Positions 30,205 to 38,776 of a DNA stretch of 42,717 bases are shown piece after piece; within the stretch, counting starts at the first letter, position 1, and each line of letters opens with the position of its first letter. The stretch covers positions 1 through 42,717 of the forward strand of contig CAIXPF010000184.1 in the NCBI GenBank assembly GCA_903921205.1, read 5' to 3'. Below the pieces are notes generated by a model, which did no database searches, was not told the origin of the DNA, and was given only the letters and a program-made list of their open reading frames with translations. This stretch comes from an uncultured Acidimicrobiia bacterium. Its GTDB lineage: Bacteria; Actinomycetota; Acidimicrobiia; Acidimicrobiales; CAIXPF01. The position numbers and the translations under genes are program-made.

Positions 30205-30615
30205 ATGGGTGTACAACTGGCCAAGAACGCCGTCGACCTCGGCATCGTGATCCGCGACAGCGAGGCTTCGCTGCGTTTCTACCGTGACACGCTCGGGTTC
30301 GAGCACGTCGCCGACATCCCGATGCCGCTCGGCGGCGGGGGGACCATGCACCGGCTCAACTGCGGTGAGACGCTGGTGAAGCTGGTGAAGTTCGACAACG
30401 TCCCGGCCGCGTCGAACCCGCCCGGCGGACTCGTCGGCGGCACCGGGTACCGGTACTTCACGATCATCGTGACCAACCTCGCCGAGATCATGGGTGCCTG
30501 CGAGGCGGCCGGCTACAAGGTGGCGATCTCGATGCGCGAGGCGCGTCCCGGCGTGACGATCGGGATGGTCGAGGACCCCGACGGCAACTGGGTCGAGTTC
30601 GTCCAGAACGGCTGA
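30205..30615 (+). CDS. VOC (glyoxalase/bleomycin resistance/dioxygenase) superfamily protein
   Basis: 136 residues with paired beta-alpha-beta-beta-beta modules. DLGIVIRDSEASLRFYRDTL begins module one and YRYFTIIVTNLAEIMGACEA module two. EDPDGNWVEFVQNG is the conserved C-terminal metal-Glu segment. Substrate unknown; family members include glyoxalases, epimerases and extradiol dioxygenases. The aminotransferase gene follows 7 bases later, so the two are probably co-transcribed. Confidence 0.85.
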   Translation: MGVQLAKNAVDLGIVIRDSEASLRFYRDTLGFEHVADIPMPLGGGGTMHRLNCGETLVKLVKFDNVPAASNPPGGLVGGTGYRYFTIIVTNLAEIMGACEAAGYKVAISMREARPGVTIGMVEDPDGNWVEFVQNG

Positions 30616-30622
30616 GCCCGGC

Positions 30623-31813
30623 GTGACCGAAGCTCCCGGCCCCCGACCCGCCGGCTACCCGGTGGGTCGGGACGTGCCGCCGTTCTACGTGCTCGACGTC
30701 CTGCAGGCCGCCCAGGCGATGGAGGCGTCGGGTCGCCCGGTGCTGCACCTCGAGGTCGGCCAGCCTTCGACGTCTGCGCCGCGCACCGCGATCGACGCCG
30801 CCGCCCGGGTGGTCGCCACCGAGCGTCTGGGCTACACCACCGCCAACGGCATCGCCCCGCTGCGGGACCGTATCGCCCGGTACTACGCCGACCAGCACGG
30901 GGTCGATCTCGACCCGCGCCGGATCGTGCTGACCGCCGGCGCCTCCGGCGGCTTCGTGCTGGCCTTCCTGGCGGCGTTCCCCGCCGGGGGACGGGTGGCG
31001 GTGACCGAGCCGGGTTACCCGTGCTACCGCAACACGCTGCTGGCCTTCGAGCGCGTACCGGTAGGTATTGCGGTGGACGCGGCGACCCGCTTCCAGCCAA
31101 CCCCGCAGGTGCTCGATGCGGCCGGGCCGCTCGACGGTCTGGTGGTGGCCTCGCCGTCGAACCCGACCGGGACGGCCCTACGGGCGGACGAGCTGCAGGC
31201 CCTGGTGGCCTGGGGAGCCGACCGGGGGGTCCGCCTGGTGGCCGACGAGATCTACCACGGCATCAGCTACGGCCCGCCGCCGCCGACCGCGCTGTCCTTC
31301 AGCGACGACGTCATCGTGCTGAACAGCTTCTCCAAATACTTCTCGATGACGGGCTGGCGTCTCGGCTGGATGGTGCTGCCGCCGGAGCTCGTCGAGGTGG
31401 TCGACCGTCTCGCCGGCAATCTCTACATCTGTCCTGCGGTGGTGTCCCAACACGCCGCGCTGGCCGCCTTCGACGCCACCGAGGAGCTCGACGGGCACGT
31501 CCGCCGCTATGCCCGCAACCGCGACATCGTGCTCGAGGGCTTGGCCGAGGCCGGCATCGACGAGGTGTCTCCCGCCGATGGCGCGTTCTACGTGTACGCC
31601 CGCACCAGCCATCTGGCCGACGACAGTGCTGCGCTGTGCGCCGCCTGGTTGGACGAGCTGGCCGTGGCAGTCACCCCCGGCATCGACTTCGACCCGGTCC
31701 GCGGGGCCGAGTACGTGCGGTTCTCGTTCTCCGGGGCCACCGAGGACGTGCGCGAGGCCATGGACCGCATCCGCGTCTGGCTGGCCGAGCGCCCTCACGG
31801 CCTGCGCGCCTGA
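30623..31813 (+). CDS. Pyridoxal-phosphate aminotransferase, class I/II fold
   Basis: 396 residues. ASGGFVLAFLAAFPAG binds the cofactor phosphate side, SPSNPTGTAL has the conserved Asn, ADEIYHGISYG the Asp and Tyr, and SFSKYFSMTGWRLGW the Schiff-base Lys238. VRFSFSGATEDVREAMDRI is the C-terminal Arg segment that binds the substrate carboxylate. This is the aspartate/aromatic/alanine aminotransferase group; the amino donor cannot be fixed from sequence. GTG start, 7 bases after the VOC stop; no better ATG exists near the conserved N-terminus. Confidence 0.88.
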   Translation: MTEAPGPRPAGYPVGRDVPPFYVLDVLQAAQAMEASGRPVLHLEVGQPSTSAPRTAIDAAARVVATERLGYTTANGIAPLRDRIARYYADQHGVDLDPRRIVLTAGASGGFVLAFLAAFPAGGRVAVTEPGYPCYRNTLLAFERVPVGIAVDAATRFQPTPQVLDAAGPLDGLVVASPSNPTGTALRADELQALVAWGADRGVRLVADEIYHGISYGPPPPTALSFSDDVIVLNSFSKYFSMTGWRLGWMVLPPELVEVVDRLAGNLYICPAVVSQHAALAAFDATEELDGHVRRYARNRDIVLEGLAEAGIDEVSPADGAFYVYARTSHLADDSAALCAAWLDELAVAVTPGIDFDPVRGAEYVRFSFSGATEDVREAMDRIRVWLAERPHGLRA

Positions 31814-31836
31814 CCCGACCGGGCCGGCCGGCAGCC

Positions 31837-32478
31837 TCACCGGGTGACGTGGGCCGGGTGGCCGGCGGTGGCGGCGGCGATGCCGAGCACCACGAACAGC
31901 CCGCCGGACACATAGCGACGGACGATGTCGAGGCTGCGGCCGCGCAGCAGCAGGTGGCGCAGGCTGCTGGCCAGCAGCGAGAACGACCCGTTCACGATGG
32001 TCGCCAGCACGACGAAGATCGCGCCGAGCACCAGGGACTGCCGTCCGGCGTGCGTCGCGGTCGGGTCGATGAACTGCGGGAAGATCGCCAGGAAGAACAG
32101 CGCGGTCTTCGGGTTGAGAGCGTTCACCACCACCCCCTGGCGGAACGCCTGGCGCATCGAGGTTCCGGTGCGGGCAGGATCGATGGGGGCGGGCGGGTGC
32201 AGGAGCGTACGGATGCCGGTCACGACCAGGTAGACCACCCCCGCCCACTTCACGGCGTTGAACAGAAGGGCTGAGGTGGTCAGCACCGCGCTGAGGCCCA
32301 GTGCGGCGGCCGAGGCCTGGATCAGGTCGCCGACCTCGAGGCCGGCCACGGCGGCGAGTCCGATCCGGCGTCCGTCGGCGATGCTGCGGTTGAGCGTGTA
32401 GAACACCGCCGGACCGGGGATGAACAGCAGGGCGATCGTGGCAAGGGCGAAGGCGGCCATGGTCGATGAGGCGGGCAC
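31837..32478 (-). CDS. LysE/RhtB-family amino acid exporter
   Basis: 213 residues with about six membrane helices. FIPGPAVFYTLNRSIADGRR near the N-terminus, KWAGVVYLVVTGIRTLL in the middle and NALNPKTALFFLAIFPQFID are the signatures of the family, which exports amino acids such as lysine, threonine or homoserine. I start at the GTG at 32478 because TACGGT lies 8 bases before it; the ATG at 32460 (six codons in) is the alternative. It is tail-adjacent to the aminotransferase gene, which could link transamination and export, though this is not shown. Confidence 0.83.
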   Translation of the reverse strand: MPASSTMAAFALATIALLFIPGPAVFYTLNRSIADGRRIGLAAVAGLEVGDLIQASAAALGLSAVLTTSALLFNAVKWAGVVYLVVTGIRTLLHPPAPIDPARTGTSMRQAFRQGVVVNALNPKTALFFLAIFPQFIDPTATHAGRQSLVLGAIFVVLATIVNGSFSLLASSLRHLLLRGRSLDIVRRYVSGGLFVVLGIAAATAGHPAHVTR

Positions 32479-32486
32479 GGCGGCAC

Positions 32487-32492
32487 ACCGTA
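32487..32492 (-). promoter_or_regulatory. -10-like TACGGT, leaderless start of the LysE gene
   Basis: The hexamer ends 8 bases before the GTG at 32478. Confidence 0.45.
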
Positions 32493-32530
32493 GCCCCGGG
32501 GCCGGTTCTCGCCGGGCAGCGTGACGGGGG

Positions 32531-32558
32531 CCGGGGCCGAAGACGACCTCGGCCCCGG
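32531..32558 (-). terminator. Hairpin terminator of leuA
   Basis: A 10-base perfect stem (CCGGGGCCGA with its complement) and 8-base loop, about 27 bases after the leuA stop on the minus strand. Confidence 0.6.
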
Positions 32559-32585
32559 TCATGTGCTCTCGTCCGGTGCGCCGGG

Positions 32586-34420
<1,835 letters not shown>

Positions 34421-34421
<1 letters not shown>

Positions 34422-34462
34422 TACTCGAGAAGAAGATCCAGCAAGAGAACGTGCGTGGACAT
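34421..34462 (-). CDS. leuL: Leucine-rich leader peptide of leuA
   Basis: A 13-codon open frame encoding MSTHVLLLDLLLE then TAG. Six of 13 codons are Leu (CTC, TTG, CTG, CTT, CTT, CTC). This is the classical composition of an attenuation leader peptide: ribosome stalling on the Leu codons when charged leucyl-tRNA is scarce would change downstream RNA folding. The ATG lies 8 bases after the -10-like CATTGT, so this peptide also seems leaderless. It ends 128 bases before the leuA start. Confidence 0.75.
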
Positions 34463-34467
34463 ACGCT
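34462..34467 (+). promoter_or_regulatory. -10-like TACGCT, leaderless start of the 5-formyl-THF cyclo-ligase gene
   Basis: The hexamer ends 6 bases before the ATG at 34474. Its first base is also part of the opposite-strand leader peptide start codon. Confidence 0.45.
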
Positions 34468-34470
34468 TCA

Positions 34471-34499
34471 ACAATGACACATGGGGAGAGTGTGGTCAA
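34471..34499 (-). promoter_or_regulatory. Promoter of the leuL-leuA transcript
   Basis: On the minus strand TTGACC (34494-34499), a 17-base spacer and CATTGT (34471-34476). It is the best-spaced promoter in the window. The -10 covers the start codon of the divergent gene. Confidence 0.6.
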
Positions 34500-35079
34500 G
34501 GACCCGGAACCGGGCTGGTCCAAGGCGCACTGGCGTCGGTGGGGACGCGCTCGTCGGGCCGAGCTCGACCTGTCCGAGCTGTCGGAGCGCATCGCGGCCG
34601 TACTGGGTGCCTGGCTCGACGCCCAACCACCCACCACGGTCCTGCTGTACCGGGCCATGGCCGGCGAGATAGGTCTCGACCGGCTCGCCGAGGCGGCCGG
34701 CTCCGACGGCCGGCATCGGTGGGCGACCACCCGGACCCCGCCTGCGGGTCCGTTGACCCTGCACCCCTGGGACAGCCCGCTCGAGCGGCACCGATTCGGC
34801 TACGACCAACCGGTCGCCGATGCATCCGTCGTCGAGGACTCGTCGATCGGCATCGTGGTCGTCCCCGGCCTGGTGTTCGACCGGGCCGGTCGACGGATCG
34901 GCTACGGCAAGGGTTACTACGACCGGCTGCTCGCCCGCCTCGGCACGGTGCCCGACGCCGTCCTGGCGGTGGGGGTGGCGCCGACGGCGTCGGTGGTCGA
35001 TCGCCTGCCCGTCGAGGCCCATGACCGGACCATGACGCTGCTCGCCACCGAGTCGGGCATGACCGCACCGACGCGCTGA
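34474..35079 (+). CDS. 5-formyltetrahydrofolate cyclo-ligase
   Basis: 201 residues. This enzyme (MTHFS) converts 5-formyl-THF to 5,10-methenyl-THF with ATP. GWSKAHWRRWGRARRAEL carries the N-terminal basic nucleotide-binding residues and VVVPGLVFDRAGRRIGYGKG followed by YYDRLLARL is the family signature. The open frame continues upstream, but the start MTHGESVV has a -10-like hexamer 6 bases before it, and upstream codons overlap the leuA leader. It converges with the solute-binding protein gene across a strong hairpin. Confidence 0.88.
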   Translation: MTHGESVVKDPEPGWSKAHWRRWGRARRAELDLSELSERIAAVLGAWLDAQPPTTVLLYRAMAGEIGLDRLAEAAGSDGRHRWATTRTPPAGPLTLHPWDSPLERHRFGYDQPVADASVVEDSSIGIVVVPGLVFDRAGRRIGYGKGYYDRLLARLGTVPDAVLAVGVAPTASVVDRLPVEAHDRTMTLLATESGMTAPTR

Positions 35080-35080
35080 C

Positions 35081-35118
35081 GGGCGCCGCACCTCCGGCGA
35101 ACCGGAGTTGCGACGCCC
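35081..35118. terminator. Bidirectional hairpin between convergent genes
   Basis: Inner stem CTCCGG-CGAA-CCGGAG with tetraloop, then CGCA/TGCG and GGGCG/CGCCC, interrupted by two single mismatches. It begins right after the cyclo-ligase stop. Confidence 0.6.
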
Positions 35119-35174
35119 GTCGGCATCACGTCGGTGACGTGGACGGCCCCCGGTTCAGAGGGCCGGGCTCACGA

Positions 35175-36791
35175 TCAGCCGCACTTCGAGGTCGACTGCG
35201 ACCAGGCGCAGTTGCTGGACTTGCCGTTGAGGTCGACCATATTGCCCTCGAGCACCCAGATCTGCTTGCCGGAGTCGAACACGGCGAACTGGCCACCCTC
35301 GATGAGGTAGGCGTCCTTGTTGCCGTTCATCTCCTGCTTGATGCCCCACAGGTGGGTCGGGGGGGTCATGTTCAGCGCCCGGTGGGCGACGATCATGTTG
35401 GCCCGGGTCAGGCCGCCCGGCAGCTGCTGGGCGATGAGCAGGGTCTGCACGAACGGGAAGGCGTAGCCCATACCGTTGCCGAGCGAGCTCGACGACTGCG
35501 GATCGATGCCCTTGGCCTTCAGCTGCTCCTTGATGAAGTTCATCCAGGGGTCGCTGTTGAGCGACGGGTCCTTGATGTCCTTGATGCCCGGGTTGAACAT
35601 GTGCCAGCCGTTGGAGGCAGAGCCGTCGCCGCCGACCTTGTCCTTGGCGATGAAGCTGGTGCCGGCGCAGGTGAGCGGCTGGAAGAGGTACTTGACGTTC
35701 TCCTTCATGCCGTTCTGGGCGGCCTCGACGACGGCCTGGGTGCAGGACGTGCCGGCGGTCATGGCGATGAACACCGTGCAGTTCTTCGACGCCAGGGTGG
35801 TCATCGGGTCGGTGATGGTGGGAGCGGTGGGCTCGATGGTCTCGGTGACGAACTCGACGCGGTCCTTCAGCTTGGCCGACTGGGCGATGTAGGAACGGAA
35901 GCCGGCGTCGTAGACCTTGCCGAAGTCATTGTTCATGACCAGGGCGCACACCGTGACCTTCTTGTCCTTGGGGAGCTCGTCGAGCTTCTGCTCGATGAAG
36001 GTGCCCCACAGCTGGGTCTCCGTCGTGTAGGAGGGCACCGGCGCACCCGAGGTCCACGGGTGGTTCACCGGGTCGGCCCAGGCCGGGTGACCGGTCATGG
36101 CGACCAGGTCCGGCACGCAGCGCTGGTTGATCTTGTCGTAGGTCTTCATGGTCGGCCCGGTGCCGAGCGTCCAGATGGCGAAGACCTTCTCCGAGTCGAG
36201 CAGCTCATCGACCAGCGGGATGGTCTTGGTGGGGTCGTAGGCATCGTCCTTCTGGATGTAGACGGCCTTACGGGTCTTGCCGGTCGAGTCCTTGAAGGCA
36301 CCCTTCTCGCCGTAGTACGAGAGCAGGGTGTCGATGGCCTTGCCGTAGTTGCCGTAGTCGGCCAGCGTGCCGGACTGGGCCAGGGTCTGGCCCACCTTGA
36401 AGGTGGTGTCGCTGATGCCCTCGGTGTTGTTCCACCCGGCGGCACACTTGGTCATGTCGATGGTGAAGCCCTCGGGACCGGTGATGGTCTTGCCGTCGGC
36501 GGAGAGGCCCCACTTGTTGTCGGTGATCCGCTTGACGACCGCGGCGCGCTCGGTCTCCCAGAGCTTCTCCCACTCCTCCATCGTCTTGGGCTCCGGCTTG
36601 GCCACCGTGGTGGCGGTTGCCGCGCCGGGCGTGGTGGTGGCGTTCAGGGCGTCCTGGACGCCCTTGTCGACCGTGATCCCCGTTGCCTCATCGCCACCGT
36701 CGCTGCCGCTGCCACCGCATGCGGCAGCAAACAGTGACAGACCGACGACCGCGCCGGTCCACAGGCGAAGCGAAGCGCTCCGTCGTTGCAT
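35175..36791 (-). CDS. Solute-binding lipoprotein, branched-chain amino acid ABC type (paralogue 1)
   Basis: 538 residues. The lipoprotein signal ends LFAAAC with Cys25. A Ser/Gly/Thr/Ala-rich linker is followed by a charged segment (TMEEWEKLWETERAAVV) and then KWGLSADGKTITGPEGFTID before a type I periplasmic-binding fold resembling LivJ-like receptors (QTLAQSGTLADYGNYGKAID, VCALVMNNDFGKVYDAGF). The ligand is unknown. It is a tandem paralogue of the next gene. No permease or ATPase gene is nearby, so it must work with a transporter encoded elsewhere or as a sensor. GGAG lies 6 bases before the ATG. Confidence 0.82.
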   Translation of the reverse strand: MQRRSASLRLWTGAVVGLSLFAAACGGSGSDGGDEATGITVDKGVQDALNATTTPGAATATTVAKPEPKTMEEWEKLWETERAAVVKRITDNKWGLSADGKTITGPEGFTIDMTKCAAGWNNTEGISDTTFKVGQTLAQSGTLADYGNYGKAIDTLLSYYGEKGAFKDSTGKTRKAVYIQKDDAYDPTKTIPLVDELLDSEKVFAIWTLGTGPTMKTYDKINQRCVPDLVAMTGHPAWADPVNHPWTSGAPVPSYTTETQLWGTFIEQKLDELPKDKKVTVCALVMNNDFGKVYDAGFRSYIAQSAKLKDRVEFVTETIEPTAPTITDPMTTLASKNCTVFIAMTAGTSCTQAVVEAAQNGMKENVKYLFQPLTCAGTSFIAKDKVGGDGSASNGWHMFNPGIKDIKDPSLNSDPWMNFIKEQLKAKGIDPQSSSSLGNGMGYAFPFVQTLLIAQQLPGGLTRANMIVAHRALNMTPPTHLWGIKQEMNGNKDAYLIEGGQFAVFDSGKQIWVLEGNMVDLNGKSSNCAWSQSTSKCG

Positions 36792-36841
36792 GCTGTCTCC
36801 TTGTAGGTACGGAACGGTGTCCCCCGAGTCCGTGGCGGCGA

Positions 36842-36871
36842 ACGCTAGTCATGCCGACCCCCGGCTGTCAC
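36842..36871 (-). promoter_or_regulatory. Putative promoter of solute-binding paralogue 1
   Basis: On the minus strand GTGACA (36866-36871), an 18-base spacer and TAGCGT (36842-36847), about 50 bases before the ATG. A GGGGTGCTG-type motif beside the -35 recurs upstream of paralogue 2. Confidence 0.5.
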
Positions 36872-36964
36872 AGCACCCCCGGGGGGAATCCCGAACTTTT
36901 CCCGAACGTGAGGGATGCCTCGAGCTGTTCCGACCGTCCCTGACCGACGGCGGGCCGGACGCGG

Positions 36965-36995
36965 AAGGGCCCGCGGGGAGCACCCGCGGGCCCTT
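36965..36995 (-). terminator. Hairpin terminator between the two solute-binding genes
   Basis: A perfect 13-base stem AAGGGCCCGCGGG and loop GAGCA, about 45 bases after the stop of paralogue 2. Each paralogue therefore seems to have its own transcript. Confidence 0.7.
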
Positions 36996-37039
36996 CGCTG
37001 GCTTCGGCCGAGGTGGCCGGGCCGACGATCAGTCGATCG

Positions 37040-38650
37040 TCACTCGCAGGCGGCCTTGGCCAGGATCCAGTGGCAGTTCTTGGTCTTGCCGTCGAGCAGG
37101 AACAGGTCGCTCACGTTCTCGTAGGTCTGCTTCTTGGCATCCCACTTGCTGAAGCGTGCGGCCTCGGCGATGAACGCATCCTTGTTGCCGTCCATGTGCA
37201 GAGGCATGCCCCAGCGCAGCATCGGGGAGTCCATCTGCGTGACCCGGTAGCAGAGCAGGACCCTGCTGCGGGTGACGCCCCCGAGGTCGCTGGCGCAACG
37301 CAGCGCTTGCAGCACCGGGAACAGGTAGTTCACACCGTCGCCGAGCTGGGTCGAGCTGTCGGGGTTGATCCCCGCCTTGGTGAGCTCGTCACGCAGCCAC
37401 TTGACGTACGGATCCGACTGCAGGGTGGGGTCCTTGAGGTCCTTCACACCCGGGTCCATGATGAGCCAGCCATCGCCGGCCATGCCGTCGCCGCCGAGCT
37501 TCTCCTTGCCGATGGCACCGGCGCCCGGGCAGGTCTGCGGCATGAACTTGTACTTGACCTTCTCCTTCATGCCGTTGTTCGCAGCCTCGACCACGATCTG
37601 GGTGCACTGCACGCCGGCGAGCATGCTGATCCACATGTCGGGGTTCTTGGCGGCGAGGGTGGTCATCGGGTCGATCACCGTCGGGGCCTGGGCCTCGATG
37701 TTCTCGACCTGGAAGTCGACCCGGTCCTTCAACTTGGGCGAGGCGGCGATAGCGTTCTTGAACGCCGCCGAGTAGAGCTTGCCGAAGTCGTTGTTCTGGG
37801 CCAGAGCGGCGACGACGATCTTACGGTCCTTCGGGAACTCGTCGATGTGCTGCTCGAGGAAGGTCGCCCACAGCACGGCCTCGGTGCTGTAGGTGGGACG
37901 CGGCGCGCCGGTGGTCCACGGGTGGTACACCGGGTCACCCCAGGCGTCATGACCGGTCATCGAGCTCAGCTGCGGGATGCAGTACTGGTTGATCTTGTCG
38001 TAGGTCTTCAGCGTTGCCGGTGAACCGAGGGTCCAGATCTTGAACGGCTTCACCGAGTCGAGGAACTCGTCGACAATGGGAATGGTGCGGGTGGCGTCGT
38101 AGCCGTCGTCGGTGATCTTGTAGTCGACCTTGAGCGGCTTGCCGTTGACGTCCTTGAAGACGCCCTTGTCGTTGTAATAGTTGAAGACAGTCGCGATGCC
38201 CTTGCCGATGTTGCCGTAGTCGGCGTAGGTGCCGGACTGGGCCATGGCCTGGCTGATCTTGATCTGGCCGTTCTCGATGCCCTGGGTGTCGGACCAGTTG
38301 TTCACGCACTTGGTCAGGTCGACCGTGAAGCCCTCGGGGCCGGTGATCGTCTTGCCGTCGGCCGAGATGCCCCACTTGTTGTCCTTGATGCGCTGGACCA
38401 TCGCGGCGCGCTGGGTGTCCCAGAGCTTCTCCCACTCCTCCATGCTCTTGGGCTCGGGGGCCGCCAACGTGGTCGTGGCACCCGCCGCGGTGGTCGTGGT
38501 GGCGTTGAGCGCCTCCTTGATGGCGCTCTTGTCGACGACCTCGCCGCCCTCGGCGCTGTCGCTGCCGCTGCCACCACAGGCCGCAGCGACGAAGCTCAGG
38601 CCGAGCGCAACCGCCGTCCACGTCCGAAGCGTCTTGCTCCGCGTGCTCAT
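37040..38650 (-). CDS. Solute-binding lipoprotein, branched-chain amino acid ABC type (paralogue 2)
   Basis: 536 residues. Signal peptide and lipobox VAAAC (Cys25), then the same design as paralogue 1: linker, SMEEWEKLWDTQRAAMV, KWGISADGKTITGPEGFTVD, and the type I binding fold (ISQAMAQSGTYADYGNIGKG; IVVAALAQNNDFGKLYSAAF). The N-terminal extension is nearly as conserved between the two as the binding domain, so it probably has a function, such as contact with a membrane partner. The start at 38650 has GGGGGAA 5 bases upstream and fits the signal peptide; codons upstream in frame are not coding. Confidence 0.82.
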   Translation of the reverse strand: MSTRSKTLRTWTAVALGLSFVAAACGGSGSDSAEGGEVVDKSAIKEALNATTTTAAGATTTLAAPEPKSMEEWEKLWDTQRAAMVQRIKDNKWGISADGKTITGPEGFTVDLTKCVNNWSDTQGIENGQIKISQAMAQSGTYADYGNIGKGIATVFNYYNDKGVFKDVNGKPLKVDYKITDDGYDATRTIPIVDEFLDSVKPFKIWTLGSPATLKTYDKINQYCIPQLSSMTGHDAWGDPVYHPWTTGAPRPTYSTEAVLWATFLEQHIDEFPKDRKIVVAALAQNNDFGKLYSAAFKNAIAASPKLKDRVDFQVENIEAQAPTVIDPMTTLAAKNPDMWISMLAGVQCTQIVVEAANNGMKEKVKYKFMPQTCPGAGAIGKEKLGGDGMAGDGWLIMDPGVKDLKDPTLQSDPYVKWLRDELTKAGINPDSSTQLGDGVNYLFPVLQALRCASDLGGVTRSRVLLCYRVTQMDSPMLRWGMPLHMDGNKDAFIAEAARFSKWDAKKQTYENVSDLFLLDGKTKNCHWILAKAACE

Positions 38651-38718
38651 AGGTTCCCCCTTGTCCACCGGGCACCCCTGCGCCCGGCGGCGCCACTGTG
38701 CCACATGCTGTGCCGGAA

Positions 38719-38735
38719 GTCTCAGCACCCCGGGG
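38719..38735 (-). promoter_or_regulatory. Upstream element shared with solute-binding paralogue 1
   Basis: CCCCGGGGTGCTGAGAC on the minus strand matches the CCCCGGGGGTGCTGTGAC element at 36867-36884 with one substitution and one indel. Each is about 70-80 bases upstream of its start codon. Confidence 0.45.
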
Positions 38736-38776
38736 ATTCGGCCCCGAAGGTCGCGCAGATGGAGGATGACGTCACG

